From the NCBI GenBank assembly GCA_949825065.1, contig OX463848.1, positions 30,137,549 through 30,201,548 of the forward strand: a DNA stretch of 64,000 nt. Direction: 5' to 3'. This DNA is from Odontocerum albicorne. Its lineage: Eukaryota; Arthropoda; Insecta; Trichoptera; Odontoceridae. Shown here in pieces: positions 10,584-24,400 of this stretch; the first letter of the stretch is position 1; each line of letters opens with the position of its first letter. The position numbers and the translations under genes are program-made. The notes beneath the pieces were generated by a model. The model made no database searches. It was not told where the DNA came from and was given only the letters and a program-made list of their open reading frames with translations.

Positions 10584-13366
10584 GGGGGTATTCTAGTGTA
10601 GAATTTTGAAAAAATCAAAAATTTTTTTTTTTCATATTTCCAAAGTTTAGACATTCAAGAATATGCGTTTACAAGGATTTTTCAATATTCCTATTATTTC
10701 ACAAGTTATAGCCGTTTTAGTGACGTGGCATCGGCTCCGGTCCGATTGCTACAAGTTGACAAAAGACGCTGGGCGTTCCCGAGCCCCTTACTTATGAGTG
10801 TCCTTTTCTATTGTATTGTATTCCTTCTCTATATTCCTTATCTATTGTATTCCTTATCTATATTTCATTGAAGGTCATAGAAACTGGTTTTGTTTGAATA
10901 TTGTTCTTTTAGTTTCATTTTGAGTTACTTTTGTGGCAACTTTTATACTGAGTGGAAGTGCTAGCTCTGACAACGTGTTTATTTTTTAAGTAATAATTAT
11001 TTTGTAAATTTTGTAAAATGGATAGAAAATCTTCGAAATTCAGTTCTGCACGGCCATGCAGATCAAAAAAAAGGAGATTTTCAGGTAATCAATTTACTGT
11101 AGAAGAAGAAATTAGTTTCACTAGTGCATCTGCAGCAAAATTAAAAAATTCGCAAGATGAGGAAGTTATAATTAATAACAATTACGGTTATTGTATTTTA
11201 GAATTTTTTTCTGTTTTTACCACGCTTTCAACATTGATCCTGTGCTCTACATGTAAAAAAGAGATAAAATTTAGTCGTGCAGCTGCTCGTGGGTTAGGGT
11301 TTAAAATTGCTTTACAATGTGAGTGTGAGCAAGTACGATATATTCAATCATCGCCCTTTATAAATAAAGCATTCGAAGTAAATCGAAGAATTGTGGCAGC
11401 TATGAGATTGCTAGGAGTTGGAAAGGAAGGTATAAACATATTTTGTAGTATGATGGACATTTGTCAAGGCTTGACTATTGGTACATACTACAGTTGTCTT
11501 GACAATTTATACACGGCCGCTTCAGCAGTTTACGATCAAATTATCTCAAAAGCCGTAAGAGAAGAAAAGGAATTAATATTAGAGTCTGATCCTCACGCTA
11601 ATCCTAATCATTTGACTGTTTCTGGCGATGGCACGTGGAAAAAACGAGGCTTCAATTCTCTCTTTGGTGTTACTACGCTCATCGGCAAGTACAGTAAAAA
11701 AGTTGTTGATACGATAGTAAAATCAAGTTTTTGTCAAGGGTGTAATCTATGGAAACACAAAAAAAATGATGACATCGAAGCTTATCGAGATTGGTATGAA
11801 GAGCATGAAGAAGTATGTACCATAAATCATAAAGGAAGCGCTGGAAAAATGGAAGTTGATGCGATTGTTGAAATGTTTGGGAGATCGGAAACCAAGCATA
11901 ATGCCAAATATATCCGATATATCGGAGATGGTGACTCAAAAACTTTCAAAGGCATTCTTGATATTAACCCATACAATGATAATCCGGTGGTAGAAAAAAA
12001 GGAGTGTGTTGGACACGTTCAGAAACGCATGGGTTCACGGTTACGTAAAGCCAAAAAAGATAATAACGGTATTGGTGGCAAAGGCGCTGGTAAACTCACT
12101 GATAAGCTAATCAATGAATTATCTTTATATTATGGTTTGGCGATTCGTCGAAATCCAAATTCTGTTGAAGACATGAAGAGAGATGTGTGGGCAACCTACT
12201 TTCATAAAATTTCAACTAACGAAAATCCTCAACACATGAATTGTTCACCTAGTTGGTGCAAGTATCAGAAAGCAGTAGAAGACAGCACTATTGACGAATT
12301 TGACCACAAAAATCCTCCTCTAAATGATAACGTTATACAAGTAATAAAACCAATTTATCAAAGTTTATCAGCTGATTCTTTATTGGAACGATGTTTGGGT
12401 TCTGAAACCCAAAATAATAACGAATCGTTGAATTCATTGATTTGGACTTTTGCTCCGAAGCACATTCACGCTGGACTGAAGACGATTGAAATTGCCACTT
12501 TCTTCACAGTTAGTATTTTTAATGAAGGTTATATACCCATATTAAAAATCTTAGCTGTGATGGGAATCACGATTGGCCCAGAAGCTAATGCTTTTGCAGC
12601 GAGACGGGACGAAGCGCGTATCGAACGCTCGGAATTCCGGACTTCAGAGGCGTCAAAGGAGGGTAGAACTGCTCGTCTTCATCAGAGAACATCGGAGAAT
12701 GAGTATTTTGAAGTAGAGGAAGGATTTTTATATGGAGCAGGAATCGCTGATTAAAAATATGTAAGTATTCTGTATCATTCTATAAGTAAAATTGTCGAAA
12801 ACTTGTCTTAAAACTTTGAACGCGTTTTTCTCGAAACTTCTTTTTTCGAGCTGGCGGTAAGGACATATCGAGTTCTAATAAACCGATTTACTTCAAATTT
12901 GGAGAGGATGTTCTTTATACATCTCTTCATCGTGTGGTCCTTGCCCAAAAATATAACTTTTCATTTAGTATTTTTAAAAAATTCGGAATTGTTAAAAAAT
13001 ATACAACAAGAAAATTTTTTTTTTCAAACTGCCGCCATTTTGTAAAAAAGTTTTTTTTTAACTTATCCAAGGGTGAAACGATAGCGACATCTATAATAAT
13101 TAAGAATCCGTCTGGTTTTTGTTTTTCAGATCACCAGGAGGGTTGGTAGGATGCAAGCCAGGACACCCTCTTTTATTTAGACCCTCCACTTTGACTGCTT
13201 GTAACTTTGTTAATTTTAATTTTTTTTTTTTATTAATTTTTTTATGTATGAACAACAAATCAATAAACAAATGATAAAAAAATTGATTGTAAAAATATTT
13301 TTTGTTTCCTTTTTACAGCGCTTCAAAAACCGGGCGAAATTCATGTCTCTACACTAGAATACCCCC
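10584..13366 (+). mobile_element. Kolobok-like DNA transposon, apparently complete
   Basis: 2,783 bp bounded by a perfect 19-bp inverted repeat, GGGGGTATTCTAGTGTAGA, with TTAA on both sides (10580-10583 and 13367-13370). One intact open frame of 578 codons occupies 11018-12754. TTAA target and G-rich termini are features of the Kolobok superfamily. The transposase carries what domain databases label a Mutator-like domain, although Mutator elements make 9-11 bp duplications. No nested insertion or truncation is visible. Confidence 0.88.
11018..12754 (+). CDS. DDE transposase of the Kolobok-like element (Mutator-like domain)
   Basis: Single exon of 578 residues, ATG to TAA, without internal stop or frameshift; it would cut and rejoin the element ends in the nucleus. 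Visible parts: a basic N-terminus (RSKKRR, about residue 15); a Cys-pair module (CSTC at 76-79, CEC at 101-103); a core with SGDGTWKKRG (D204), SSFCQGC, INHKGSAGKMEVD, YIGDGDSKTF (D304/D306), ECVGHVQKRMG, GGKGAGKLTDKLI, and QNNNESLN (E469); and a charged, Arg-rich C-terminus. D204, D306 (or D304) and E469 are the likely catalytic acids. This domain occurs in many uncharacterised arthropod proteins. Assignment as transposase rests on the flanking TIRs and TTAA. Start chosen because the first ATG gives the basic N-terminus; none lies further upstream in frame. Confidence 0.88.
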   Translation: MDRKSSKFSSARPCRSKKRRFSGNQFTVEEEISFTSASAAKLKNSQDEEVIINNNYGYCILEFFSVFTTLSTLILCSTCKKEIKFSRAAARGLGFKIALQCECEQVRYIQSSPFINKAFEVNRRIVAAMRLLGVGKEGINIFCSMMDICQGLTIGTYYSCLDNLYTAASAVYDQIISKAVREEKELILESDPHANPNHLTVSGDGTWKKRGFNSLFGVTTLIGKYSKKVVDTIVKSSFCQGCNLWKHKKNDDIEAYRDWYEEHEEVCTINHKGSAGKMEVDAIVEMFGRSETKHNAKYIRYIGDGDSKTFKGILDINPYNDNPVVEKKECVGHVQKRMGSRLRKAKKDNNGIGGKGAGKLTDKLINELSLYYGLAIRRNPNSVEDMKRDVWATYFHKISTNENPQHMNCSPSWCKYQKAVEDSTIDEFDHKNPPLNDNVIQVIKPIYQSLSADSLLERCLGSETQNNNESLNSLIWTFAPKHIHAGLKTIEIATFFTVSIFNEGYIPILKILAVMGITIGPEANAFAARRDEARIERSEFRTSEASKEGRTARLHQRTSENEYFEVEEGFLYGAGIAD

Positions 13367-13370
13367 TTAA

Positions 13371-15376
13371 TACAAGTATGATTTTTTGACATTTGTGGCT
13401 TTGCAAAGTTTCTGTTCTTTACATTATATATAGACTTTGATAAAAGTACATTTTTTTAATGAATATGTATAAATGGAAGTTTAATTTTATGACACATATT
13501 AAAACATTTTTTATAAGCTCATAACTACGGTTTCATGTATTTTATAAAAAAGGTATTTTTGAATTGTTATTTCAGCTGTTTGTTTGCTGAGATATTTATA
13601 ATCAGAAACAGCTGTTTTCATTCTATCCTATCTTGCTGTTTTGAATTCCAATGCCAAATTTATCAAGTTTGCGAGTTTTAACAATATAGGCTATTTACTT
13701 TAGTTCTCTAGATGGGATATTTAATCATTAACCTGTATATCTACTTGACCACAGTCATACTGCAATAATTTGACTTTGATCAATCATTTGTCAGCAATTT
13801 GACTTTACACAAAAAAATGTACATAAGTCCTGTCACATTGTGCATACTCGTATGCTACATGCACATTGTATTATAAGTTTCTTTTATATCCATACAATAT
13901 ATTTTATCAAGACCATGGTCAATTGTGGGATAAGTATAATAAACTGTTGTGGTTTATTATAGTATAAATTAATTGTATTTTGTAGTGCAATAAGAATCAT
14001 AAATATATTATATTTTTAATATGTTAGGTTGGAGGAAAAAAATAAAGAACCCAAATTACTATTTCACAATTTATTTCTGTCAAAATATGACATAACAATT
14101 ATGCAAATTAACAAGATTGTGAAATAAATAAGTCAGACATAACGAACTTGAAATTTTGAGATTTAGACAAATCTATTTTGATTTCTTATTTCCAAGTTCG
14201 CTCAGAAATTATTATGCCTTAGTCCTATTTATTTTGTACAAAATTTTTGTGAGAATGAAAAAAATAATTTTATGTGGAAATCAAAATCAAAAACTGTGTC
14301 AGTCTCACAAGCACACTAATTAAAATTAATTATGATTTACTTTTATACATATATATGAGTCATTTTAATCACTACCAATTATATATATAAATTGACTTTT
14401 TGTTTTTGAGATTACCTCATTATGTGGTATGTGATGTTTAATAAAATAATAAGTTTAGGTAGCCTCAATTGCATCTGATTTTCTTTAACATAGTAAGTAC
14501 TATGTCATTCTTTATTTGGACTAAGGATATAAAAAAATTGTCAAATGAGTGTCCTTTTCATGATTAACACGCAGTCAACTATATTTTAGTTTGACATCTA
14601 ATTTTGATCTCCTATAGACCAAAATCTAAAAACAAATATATGAGTAATCGGTAAGGGTATTTAGTCAGGTTTTGGAATGGTCTATAAAATAGTTTGTGTC
14701 AAAACAATTTTATCACTGAACTTTGGAAAATAAAATTACTCTTAAATATGTACATAGAAAGAATGATGATAAATTGTTGGTCTTATGAGTATGAGTTGTG
14801 CAGTTGGGTCTAGAACAAATCAATTGGATATTTTCCAAGTACATAATACATGTTTTATTATTTATAATTTTACTTTTGTTGGATCTTAAATTATAAATAT
14901 TTTTTAACAGCACTTGATGCCATATTTATATAAATTAATTATAAACAAAATTTACACTGCAGTGTACAAAGTTGAATGAAGGTATAACATTTCGTAACAT
15001 GTATGCTTTGTGAAATGAATGTGTTCAATTTGCAATATAATCTTTTAGTCATTAAGAGAACCAAATGGAATACACAAAAGAAATATAATTTGATTTACTT
15101 TTAAGAATTATAAAAACATATCTAGGATAGATTTTACCAAAAAAAAATATATATAAAGAAATTTCATAAATGCTGAAGATATAGTGAGTTTTTTTTATAT
15201 TAATGAGAATACTAACAACAAATAAACTGATTCTTCCTAAAATAAAATTGTTTGGATATCACTAACATTCACAGTATAAATGTGTGAGTAAACAAACAAT
15301 ATTTTAATGAACAAATATAATATGAAGTATTGATATACTTTGTGATAGAGAAATGAGAGGGAATAAATAATATAGT
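13371..15376. other. AT-rich stretch downstream of LUC7L
   Basis: No open frame or repeat recognised. Its right end must include the LUC7L 3' UTR. A minus-strand ATTAAA lies about 70 bases past the stop (plus-strand 15303-15308). Confidence 0.5.
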
Positions 15377-15458
15377 TTAGTCTCTCCTCCGGTGGGTTGG
15401 AGATGGAGAGCGGCGACGCCTCCTGTCACGACTCCTGCTGCGAGACCGCCTGTCAGAT
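15377..15458 (-). CDS. LUC7L: LUC7L coding exon 7 (terminal)
   Basis: 82 bases including TAA at 15377-15379, acceptor TTTTCCAG. Encodes the RS/RD tail SDRRSRSRSRDRRRR to SPSPTHRRRD. Confidence 0.9.
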
Positions 15459-18400
15459 CTGGAAAATCATTTAAATTCTATTTATTATCGACGTAAAACA
15501 ATTTTATGTTCTAAAAAACTGTTATAAAAATTATCATTTTTAAAATAACATAAAAACATGTTTTGTCATGAAATTTTATAATAAGGAGGGAATATCCAAT
15601 AAGGAGCTGACTCTCAATCAATAGTTGGAGTGACAAGAAAGTGTCTAGTTTCTGTTTTTTCTTATCTATAATAACAAGTTGTTTTTATATGTTCTTTAAG
15701 ATTTACATATAAAGATACATGTAGGACATATAACTTCGAAATATATAGTGAATTGCATATTTATAAAAGTTGATTTATCTTGAAACTGACAGGTCAGATC
15801 AGTAACTGAAATCACAAAGACTACCAGAAATTTCCTCTTTATTTGTAAGATATTGATACAATACTTCTTGTTCCTCTGGTTTAAGAATCTTGAAGATTTA
15901 ATGCTAACTTCATAACAACCCCTATATTTAAGTCCTGTACAGTCGCACGCGATAGCACGTTTTCTTTTAGGATTTAAGCTTGTTATTTTATAGAAAAGTA
16001 TCGAAGGGTAGTTTTTATCACCGAGTTAAATAACTAAGCTCATAATACCAAGCAATATTTTCAAACCTGTCTGAGCGCTCCTTTCTGTCCCTGGAGCGGG
16101 AGCGGTGCCTACGAGCCCGGCGGTCCAGCTCACGCCCACCTACATAGTGATTGCGTCCCCCGCCACTGCTACCGCCCCTGCGGCTCTCTTCTCCCTTCAA
16201 TGTCTTGCGCCGTTCCTCTCTCCGTGCCTCCATATTTTTTTGCTGTTATAAAAATTATTATAAAATAATCTATTAATCATACAAATACAAAATAAATTAT
16301 TTAAACCAGATTCTACCTATTTAAAAGGAAACATAATATAATCTTCACTCTTCATTTTAAATGGTATGCTTGGAATCAGAGCAGCAACACTTTACAAACT
16401 GCCGAATACCAAGCTGGCAATATACAACTCACTTGTCTTACACATAGTAACACAGATCCAAAGTGTGGGCCATGACACGCCAAAACCAACAAAAGTTGGG
16501 TTTTGAAAATCAACTGCGAAAGATACTTAGCCCAAAACAGGTTTTGCAGGAGAGTGGTATGAGTTCTAATAAAACTCAAAAATTTGACAAGACAACCACT
16601 AATTACCAACAACATAAGCAAGTTGGTATGGATAGGCTATGTAAGGAGATCTTAGATGACACAGTCAACAAAGATCTTAATGTAAGCTCAACAATATGAA
16701 AGACGGTCACTTGGCAGACCGAGATGAAGGCTTTTACATAACATGCAGCAGGATCTTAGGAGGCTGGGAACAGGAAGTAATTGATCAACTTGGAGGAAAA
16801 TTATCCAAGAGGCTAAAGCTCTACAGGAGTTGAGTTATCTGAGGTAAGTAGTCAAATTAATGAAGATGGATCCATGTCACCTGTTTTAAATGTATTGTTT
16901 GAAACAGATAGAAATTGTAATGAAGTTTGTAGAATTGAAATTTCAAAGATGGATGAGGAATGTGGTAGGTGAATACACTATTTGCACAATGCCGTGAATT
17001 TATTGTACATAGAATTATCTCACGTAGTAATATGTTTGGGTGTTCCAAGATGGTAACATTCCACACTATACTTAATTTAGATACAGCCTGTTTTTAGTAT
17101 ACACCCATCCCTAGATTTATGCAGATATGTTCCGCGACATACCACGTAAAAAAAGACATGGAGCCCATAAAAAACCATGAGATAGGTTCCGGGATATAAA
17201 AAACCGTGTAAAAAATACATGGAGCTCATACGAAATGTGGGAATACGTTCCAAAAAAAACCTATGATTGTACAAAATAAAAAATAATTTCACTATGACAA
17301 TATTTTTTTATTTAACTCTTTCACTGCTGAGACAATTTCCATGAGAGCCGATGAGTGCGCAATATAGTTGCAGTCCGTGATATTTTCACGGAAGTAAAAC
17401 AAATTTTACATTTGAGAAAATATATATTCATAAATATAGAATTTGTTTATATATATCATTTATACATCGTCCCCTTTTACACCGGTTCAAAAATTTGATC
17501 GACCAATCAGAGCGAAGGACATGCTGTAAAGGTGGGGTTACACATGTAAAAAATATTCTCAAATAAATTCAAAATTTTCAAGCAAATATTTTTTTGTCCT
17601 TTTTCAAATGTGTTTATTTTTATGTTATTTTTATTTTGTCCATTGGTAATTCGGCGCAAAATGAGATACCCAGTCTTTTTATTTTTATCAAACGTACTTG
17701 AGTGACTTTTTTGTGTGATAAGAGTGATGTCGGTATTTTGACGCATACCGTAATGGTATTGAATGGAGGTTTTTATAACATTTTTCGAACAACATTATAT
17801 TACAAAAAAAAAAACAATATTTTATAAAAACGAACAGAAAAATATACTTACTAATTAGGTGTACACAATAATTTTTTTTAAATAATTTAATATTTGTGGT
17901 AAAGTTGGAAACAAGGATCCAAACAAAGACCAGGTTGTGTGGGGCAATCTGGACAAAAGAATAATGAAGCATTTCTTTTCTTAGTTGTATCCCAGCATTG
18001 CCTACATCTGCGTCTTTTGATTTTATTATCAGTGTCTTTTTCACAAAACTTCGGCAGATGTATCTTGGTTTTTGATTGTACTGTTTGTCTCGGAATTGAT
18101 GATGGAGGTGGACCTAGTAATTTTTTGATTATAAATAGCCTGAAATCATACAACGGCATTTTCTGTGAATTGTCTGCATTGTATAAATGCCAAGAATTCA
18201 ATAACATCGTCTGGAATAGATGAATGGCCAACTTTTTGTACCAACGTAATGTTTTCCTTTTGCATGGGTGGTAAGCTAACATCTGGTCATGATAGTCTAT
18301 ACCACCCATATGATTGTTGTAATTTATTACCATATTTGGTTTGGTGACCACTTGACCATGTCGGTTTTTACTATCAGACAGGTCCCCATCGAATTCAGAA

Positions 18401-21400
18401 GAAATCATAAAGACTTCTCGGCGGTCTTTCCATTTGGTAACACATATACCATTTTCTGTGTACTGACTCACACTTTCTCCTTTCTTTAGTTTTTTATTTA
18501 TAACATCGATCGGGTTTTCTTTTCTATTTGCTCGTAGTGTTCCTGTGACATATGTGTTTTGGTTCAATAAATTTTTTGTAAGAGGAACGCTATTATAGAA
18601 ATTATCCATCTAAACTGAATATCCGGCTCCCGTCTTCCCCTCGAGCAATTTCTGAACGACTTTATTAGTGTGGCCTTTGCCACCTAACTCTTCATTTGAT
18701 GATCCACCGTATACAATTATTTTTATGGCCAATCCACTTGATTCCCCTAACATGTAAAGTTTTATACCATACTTGGCCTTTTTGCCTTTTATATATTGGC
18801 GAAAAATCAATCGGCCTCTCCAAAGAACCAATGATTCATCTATCGATAGTTGTCTGTGTGGATCATAAATTACTTCCATCCTTCCATTGAAAAAATCAAT
18901 CAATGCCCTGACTTTTGCCAAGCTCGACAGATCTTCTTCATTATTGTTAAAATGAAGTGCCCGTAAGATGAGTAAAAATCTATCTCTTGACATGAATTGT
19001 GGAAATGCCGGTAAATTGAATAGGTAGTCCGTATTCCAGTAGTCACTCAACCGGTTCAAACGTGTTGTTCCGGTGTGTAGTAGTAAACCCAGCCACACCC
19101 TCATTTCGTCTTTAGTGACATTTTTTCGTCGCGTGATTCTGCTTGTATCATCTTCTGATTTCGACAATACTTCAACAGCATACAAATTAGTTTGGGTTGT
19201 CACAAGATTGTACAAATCTTCATTGAAAATCAAATCAAAATAATCTATTGGTTCTTTACTTGACATCTCAATTTTCAACCCGGGTATTTTTGAAAATGGT
19301 ATAGAGGCTGGTTGTTTTTTTATATTCGACCATTGCGTAGAGCGAACATCTGGTGTTCTAGATGTTTGTGAAACAGTTTCAATTTGAATATTGTCACCAT
19401 TTTCAATATCTGACTCAAATTCAGAATCGTCCTTGATGATGGTGAATTCCTCATCACTAACGTCACTAAATGAATCATCCATATCATCCTCAATCTTTTG
19501 TCTTTTAGAGCTCGATGGGCGATCCATTTTTCAAGGTAAACATATTTTTTTTCGTAAAATCAAAAAAGAAACTTATATGATACTAAATATCACAATGTAT
19601 ACACCAATTACTATAATATATTTTTCAAAAGGCACTTATTTTTGCTCACAATTCACTATGTCACTCATTCAAAATTGAAAATAACTAGAACACATAAACA
19701 AAATATTTCTTGCAGTGAGTGACCTTTTCACAAAACAGCGCTAGAGAAATAGTCCAATTATTTTTATTATCAAGTCTCACAATGAAAACAAACGGAATAA
19801 GAACTAGAAAAAATATTATTTACAACTGCGGGTGTAACCTCAACTTTACAATGCGTTGCACATGCGCAAATGCCCGAAGCGACGGAATCTTCCAAAATAA
19901 TGACGAATATCATATGCTGATGTAATATACTAACAATATTTAGGCATGGACACGCCGCGCGTGTTCTGAGCATGAAGCCGATGTTCACATGGACACGCCA
20001 CGCGTGTTCTCAGCACTGGACGAGTTAAATGCATACACATACAGTCTGTTTGAGAAGAGCGTGTATGGCTACATTTTTTCCTGGAGACCGTTAGGGGGTA
20101 GATTCAAACACGAGCAGGTAGCAGGACCCTTCCCTCAAGATGCTTCGTACAGAAAAACTCAGTTGTCGTTTGACTTTAGTTACACAAGAACATATTTCAC
20201 TATGAGTGCCGCGTACGCATAACGTTACGAAGCTGTGTTTCTGTGTACACATCCGAAAGGGCCGAAAATGTCGTACGGAGCCGCTGCCAAATACATGAGA
20301 AATTCAAAGACATTTGTAAGTGGGTGAAACGTTATTCCAACGTAAAAAATGTCGATGACCTACCAGATCGTGGCACTGCACAGAAAATGACGAAAAGGAT
20401 GACAGTGATTTTACGGGTGTTTGAGAAGAATCCTCATCTATCATTGCATAGTGGACAGACAGTTTTGCGTGAAAAGGGTCTAATTGTGTCATGTGACACT
20501 ATAAGAAGACGCTTACTAGCTCATGGAGTGAAAATTCTTGGCACGGTGAAGAAACTACAACTGTCCGAAAAAAGACTCACTTTGGCGAAAGAAAATTTGC
20601 ACTGCAATTGGGACAACGTAATTTTTTCGGACGAAGCTTCTTTTTGGGCATGTTATTTCATTAACCCTTTGTACTTCTTAATTATTATTTTTTACCTACC
20701 ACCAACTCCTTAATTAATTTACAAAATAGACAAAAAAAGGGGCCTCAATAAAGTGTTATATTGGAACAGTGTAGAGTGCATAATTATTATTATTTTTGTT
20801 TATATTAAGTAGTAAGGCAGTAAATAAATAAAAATGTATATACTCAACAAATTAATAATTTTTCAAATTATGGTACTTTTCAAAACATTCCCCTGGATGA
20901 AGGCCGGGCTTCCTATTACAAGTATTACAATATAATGTAGTTTAATTTCTCCCTCCTTTGACCTTCCGATTGGAACACACCATACAGTCCATGTGTTGTT
21001 ATGGGTAAAAATAAAATGACTTTCCACCCAAACGCTGGACAGTATCGTCTGTGGACAATCGGATCGGTTTTTGTATCAGTGCACGAATGTCTCCGATTAG
21101 ACTCATCAATAATTTGTTTCTAAAATTTTGATGTGATATTCTTTGCATATTTTCCTTCCTAGCATATTTATTGAATAAAATGTATGAATTCACATTATAT
21201 TTTTTCCAAGACGTACCGCACTTCTTTTTGAGGACACAGGCACTTCCCTACTGATAATAGTAGTATAGGTACTTGAATCATATGGCCAACTATCTGCAAA
21301 CATCATAAAAGTATCCCTTGGACCTTGAATTAGTGGAATACTGCTATGTCTATTGTTAACTACTGCAAATGACTGTGTTGGTCTTATTACAATAATAATA

Positions 21401-24400
21401 ACAATGAAAACTGAGTAGAATGTCTGAGTATGACAAATTCAATGCCTTTTTAAGTATTACAAAGTATTTGAAAGAAAAAAAATCAGATTTAATAATTTTT
21501 TATTATTTTAAAATAATTTCGAGCCTAGCTCGACGCAGGAGTTGGTGTAAGAAATACGATGTCGACCCACACAAAGGTTAATCATACCTGGTATACTCGC
21601 ACCAATACTCATCCAGCGGACCGTTAAACACCTGGTAAAAGCCCATGTCTGTTGGCTGTTTTTCAAAGCAGGGATTTGGCACTTTGCACATCTTCACAAA
21701 TAATTTGAACGCTGCCAAAATGGTTAAAATATATCAGAGGGCTTTATTACCATCTGCCCAAAGGTGATTTATAAGAAAAAATGAAAATTGGCTACTGCAA
21801 GAGGACAATAACCCAAAACATCGAGGTCGTCTTTGTACTGCGTGGAAACAGTAAAATGACGTTGACGTAATGGATTGACCGTCGCAGTCACCAGATGCAA
21901 ATCCAAAATGTAAATAGAAAATGTTTGGGCACTCATGAAGTTCAAGTTCCGAGAGAAAAAGATCTGGAAGGATAAGCAGTTATTTCGACTTATGTATATG
22001 GAAATGTTTGCCCCTAGATTATGTTATAAAATTAGTAGAAAGTATGCCTCGGAGATGCCGGACAATTATTACTAGTCAAGGCGACTGGACAACTTATTAA
22101 TAATAAAGCATCAGGGTTTATATCATGTAGTATGTGTGTATTCTTTTTAATGCTTTATCTCAAATAGTCGGGTTTCGCCATACACGTTTTTGTCAAACAG
22201 GCTGTACAACATAATTTTTGGAGAAAAACGCTCTCTGGTTATTGTCATTAAAATCTGTAACTAAAGTTCGTTTTTTATTTTTAGTAATTTCTTTATGAAT
22301 TTCTTAATATTGCATATAAATATTTTTTATATCTCGTTGAATTTTTAAAGCTCTTTCTACATTGGAATCAATATTTATTACCATATTTTCTAATTTTCTG
22401 GCTGAATTAATTCGCTCACATGTATAGCAGTAAATAAATTTGGTAATAATAACAATAATAATTGTTCCTATGATTCATCTTGATTTTGGCACCATAGATT
22501 AGTGGTTAAACTACATATAATGTTAATAAGGACTATCTTTTTACATTATTTATTTAAATTTTAGGAAAAACTCGCTTTTAAAAAAAATCTATTTTGGAAA
22601 ACAGCGTAAATTGAAGGCCAGGTGCATATTCAAATAAAATCATGAGTAGTCAATAGGTGGCATACAAATGTGGAATGGGAATGTGTGCGGATGACATGGT
22701 AGTATTTGTGTTACTGGAGAATGAAGATGAATTATAATAGAGACTGATAAGTAAATTGCATGAGAGTTGTGAAGACCAGTATCTAAGAGTAAATGTTGCA
22801 AAATCCAAAGTTATAGTGATAGAAAAGTGGAAGCGGAAAAGTACACAATAGTATTTTAGTATCAACTTTGATGTGTGGGAGTGAAGGAGCCGAATAAATG
22901 CTATAGAAATTCGTGCAGAGGATATACGGGGTGACAATGTATGACAGAATATGGAATTAAATGATTAGGGATGAATGTGAACTTAAGGCTGCTGTGTTGA
23001 GTAAAATGTAGAAGAGCACTTGCATGCATGAGAAAGGTTTGATCATATGGAACGAATGGATGAAGAAATAATAATAAAATAAATAAAACAAATATACAAT
23101 GCAAATGTGAGTGGAAGGCATAGTAGAGGAAAACCAAGAAAAGTATGGTTGCACTCTGCGTTTTGCATTCTGTCCTCTCTGCTTACCCTAACAGGGAAAC
23201 GGCATGATGGTATGTGTATGTAATAAAAAAAAATTGCACATAAAAAATTATATTTTCCAAATTTCAAAATTATGTGGGCAAAATTTGAAACTTAAGGTGA
23301 GTAATGGATGAACTTTCCTAATTATTTTGTTTATATCTTCTGAATTGAATTAACAAAATATTGGGTGTACAAATAAGTCACCGCCGTTTGACAAAAGTTG
23401 GCGCCACCAGTAAGTTATGGTTAAAATTGTCAGATGTAAAATGTCATTATCGTAAGGTTGGACATCTGTCAACAACATGACTTTGAAATATTAGTGAATT
23501 TTTATCAGTATAACATATTTTTTTGTGTTCGAAAATGTCAAGTTTTGAGCCGAATAAGCGTCATTTGCGGGAACTTTTGATTTACTTCTTCAATTTGAAG
23601 AAATCTGCAGCTGAGGCGCATCGATTGCTTGTAGAAGCATATGGTGAGGCTGCCTTAAGTGAGAGAAGTTGTCGTGAGTGGTTTCAAAAGTTTAAGAACG
23701 GTGAATTTGACATCGAAGACAAAGAACGTAGCGGAAGGCCGAAAGTGTACGAAGACGCGGAATTGGAAGTATTATTGGATCAAGATTCGTGCCAAACGCA
23801 AGAAGAACTTGCACTTACATTAGGAGTGACTCAACAAGCAATTTCACATGGGTTGAAATCATTGGGAATGATTCAAAAACAAAGAAATTGGGATTCATAT
23901 GAACTGACACGGAGAAACTTTGAATGCCAATTTTCCACATGTGAAATGCTGCTTGCCAGGCATAAACGAAAGGGTTTTCTGCACCATATAGTCACTGGTG
24001 ATGAAAAATGCATCCATTATGATAATCCAAAAAGGAAGAAATCATGGGGATCCCCTGGTCATGCTTCAACATCTACGGCTAAGCCAAATATTCATGGAAA
24101 AAAACTCTTGTTGTGTATTTGGTGGGATCAGCTTGGTGTCGTGTATTATGAGTTGCTCAAACCGAATGAAACCATTGCTGGGGCTGTCTACCGAACATAA
24201 TTGATGAGATTGAGTCGAGCACTCGAGGAAAAGCGCGCCCACTACTACGCCAGACATGACAAAATTATTCTCCTGCATGATAATGCTAGTCCACATGTTG
24301 CGGCACCGGTCAAAACCTATTTGGAAACACTCAATTGAGAAGTTTTACCCCACCCGCTGTATTCACCAGACATTGCTCCTTCTGATTACCACTTGTTTTG

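Larger units (their letters stand above)
20042..22204 (+). mobile_element. Tc1-like transposon, split by a nested piggyBac
   Basis: Ends read CAG(T/C)CTGTTTGA followed by CGTGTATGGC, with TA duplications at 20040-20041 and 22205-22206. Contains a degenerate Tc1-type transposase interrupted at 20661 by a TTAA element. Removing that element leaves about 1.25 kb, normal for a Tc1-like transposon. Confidence 0.88.
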
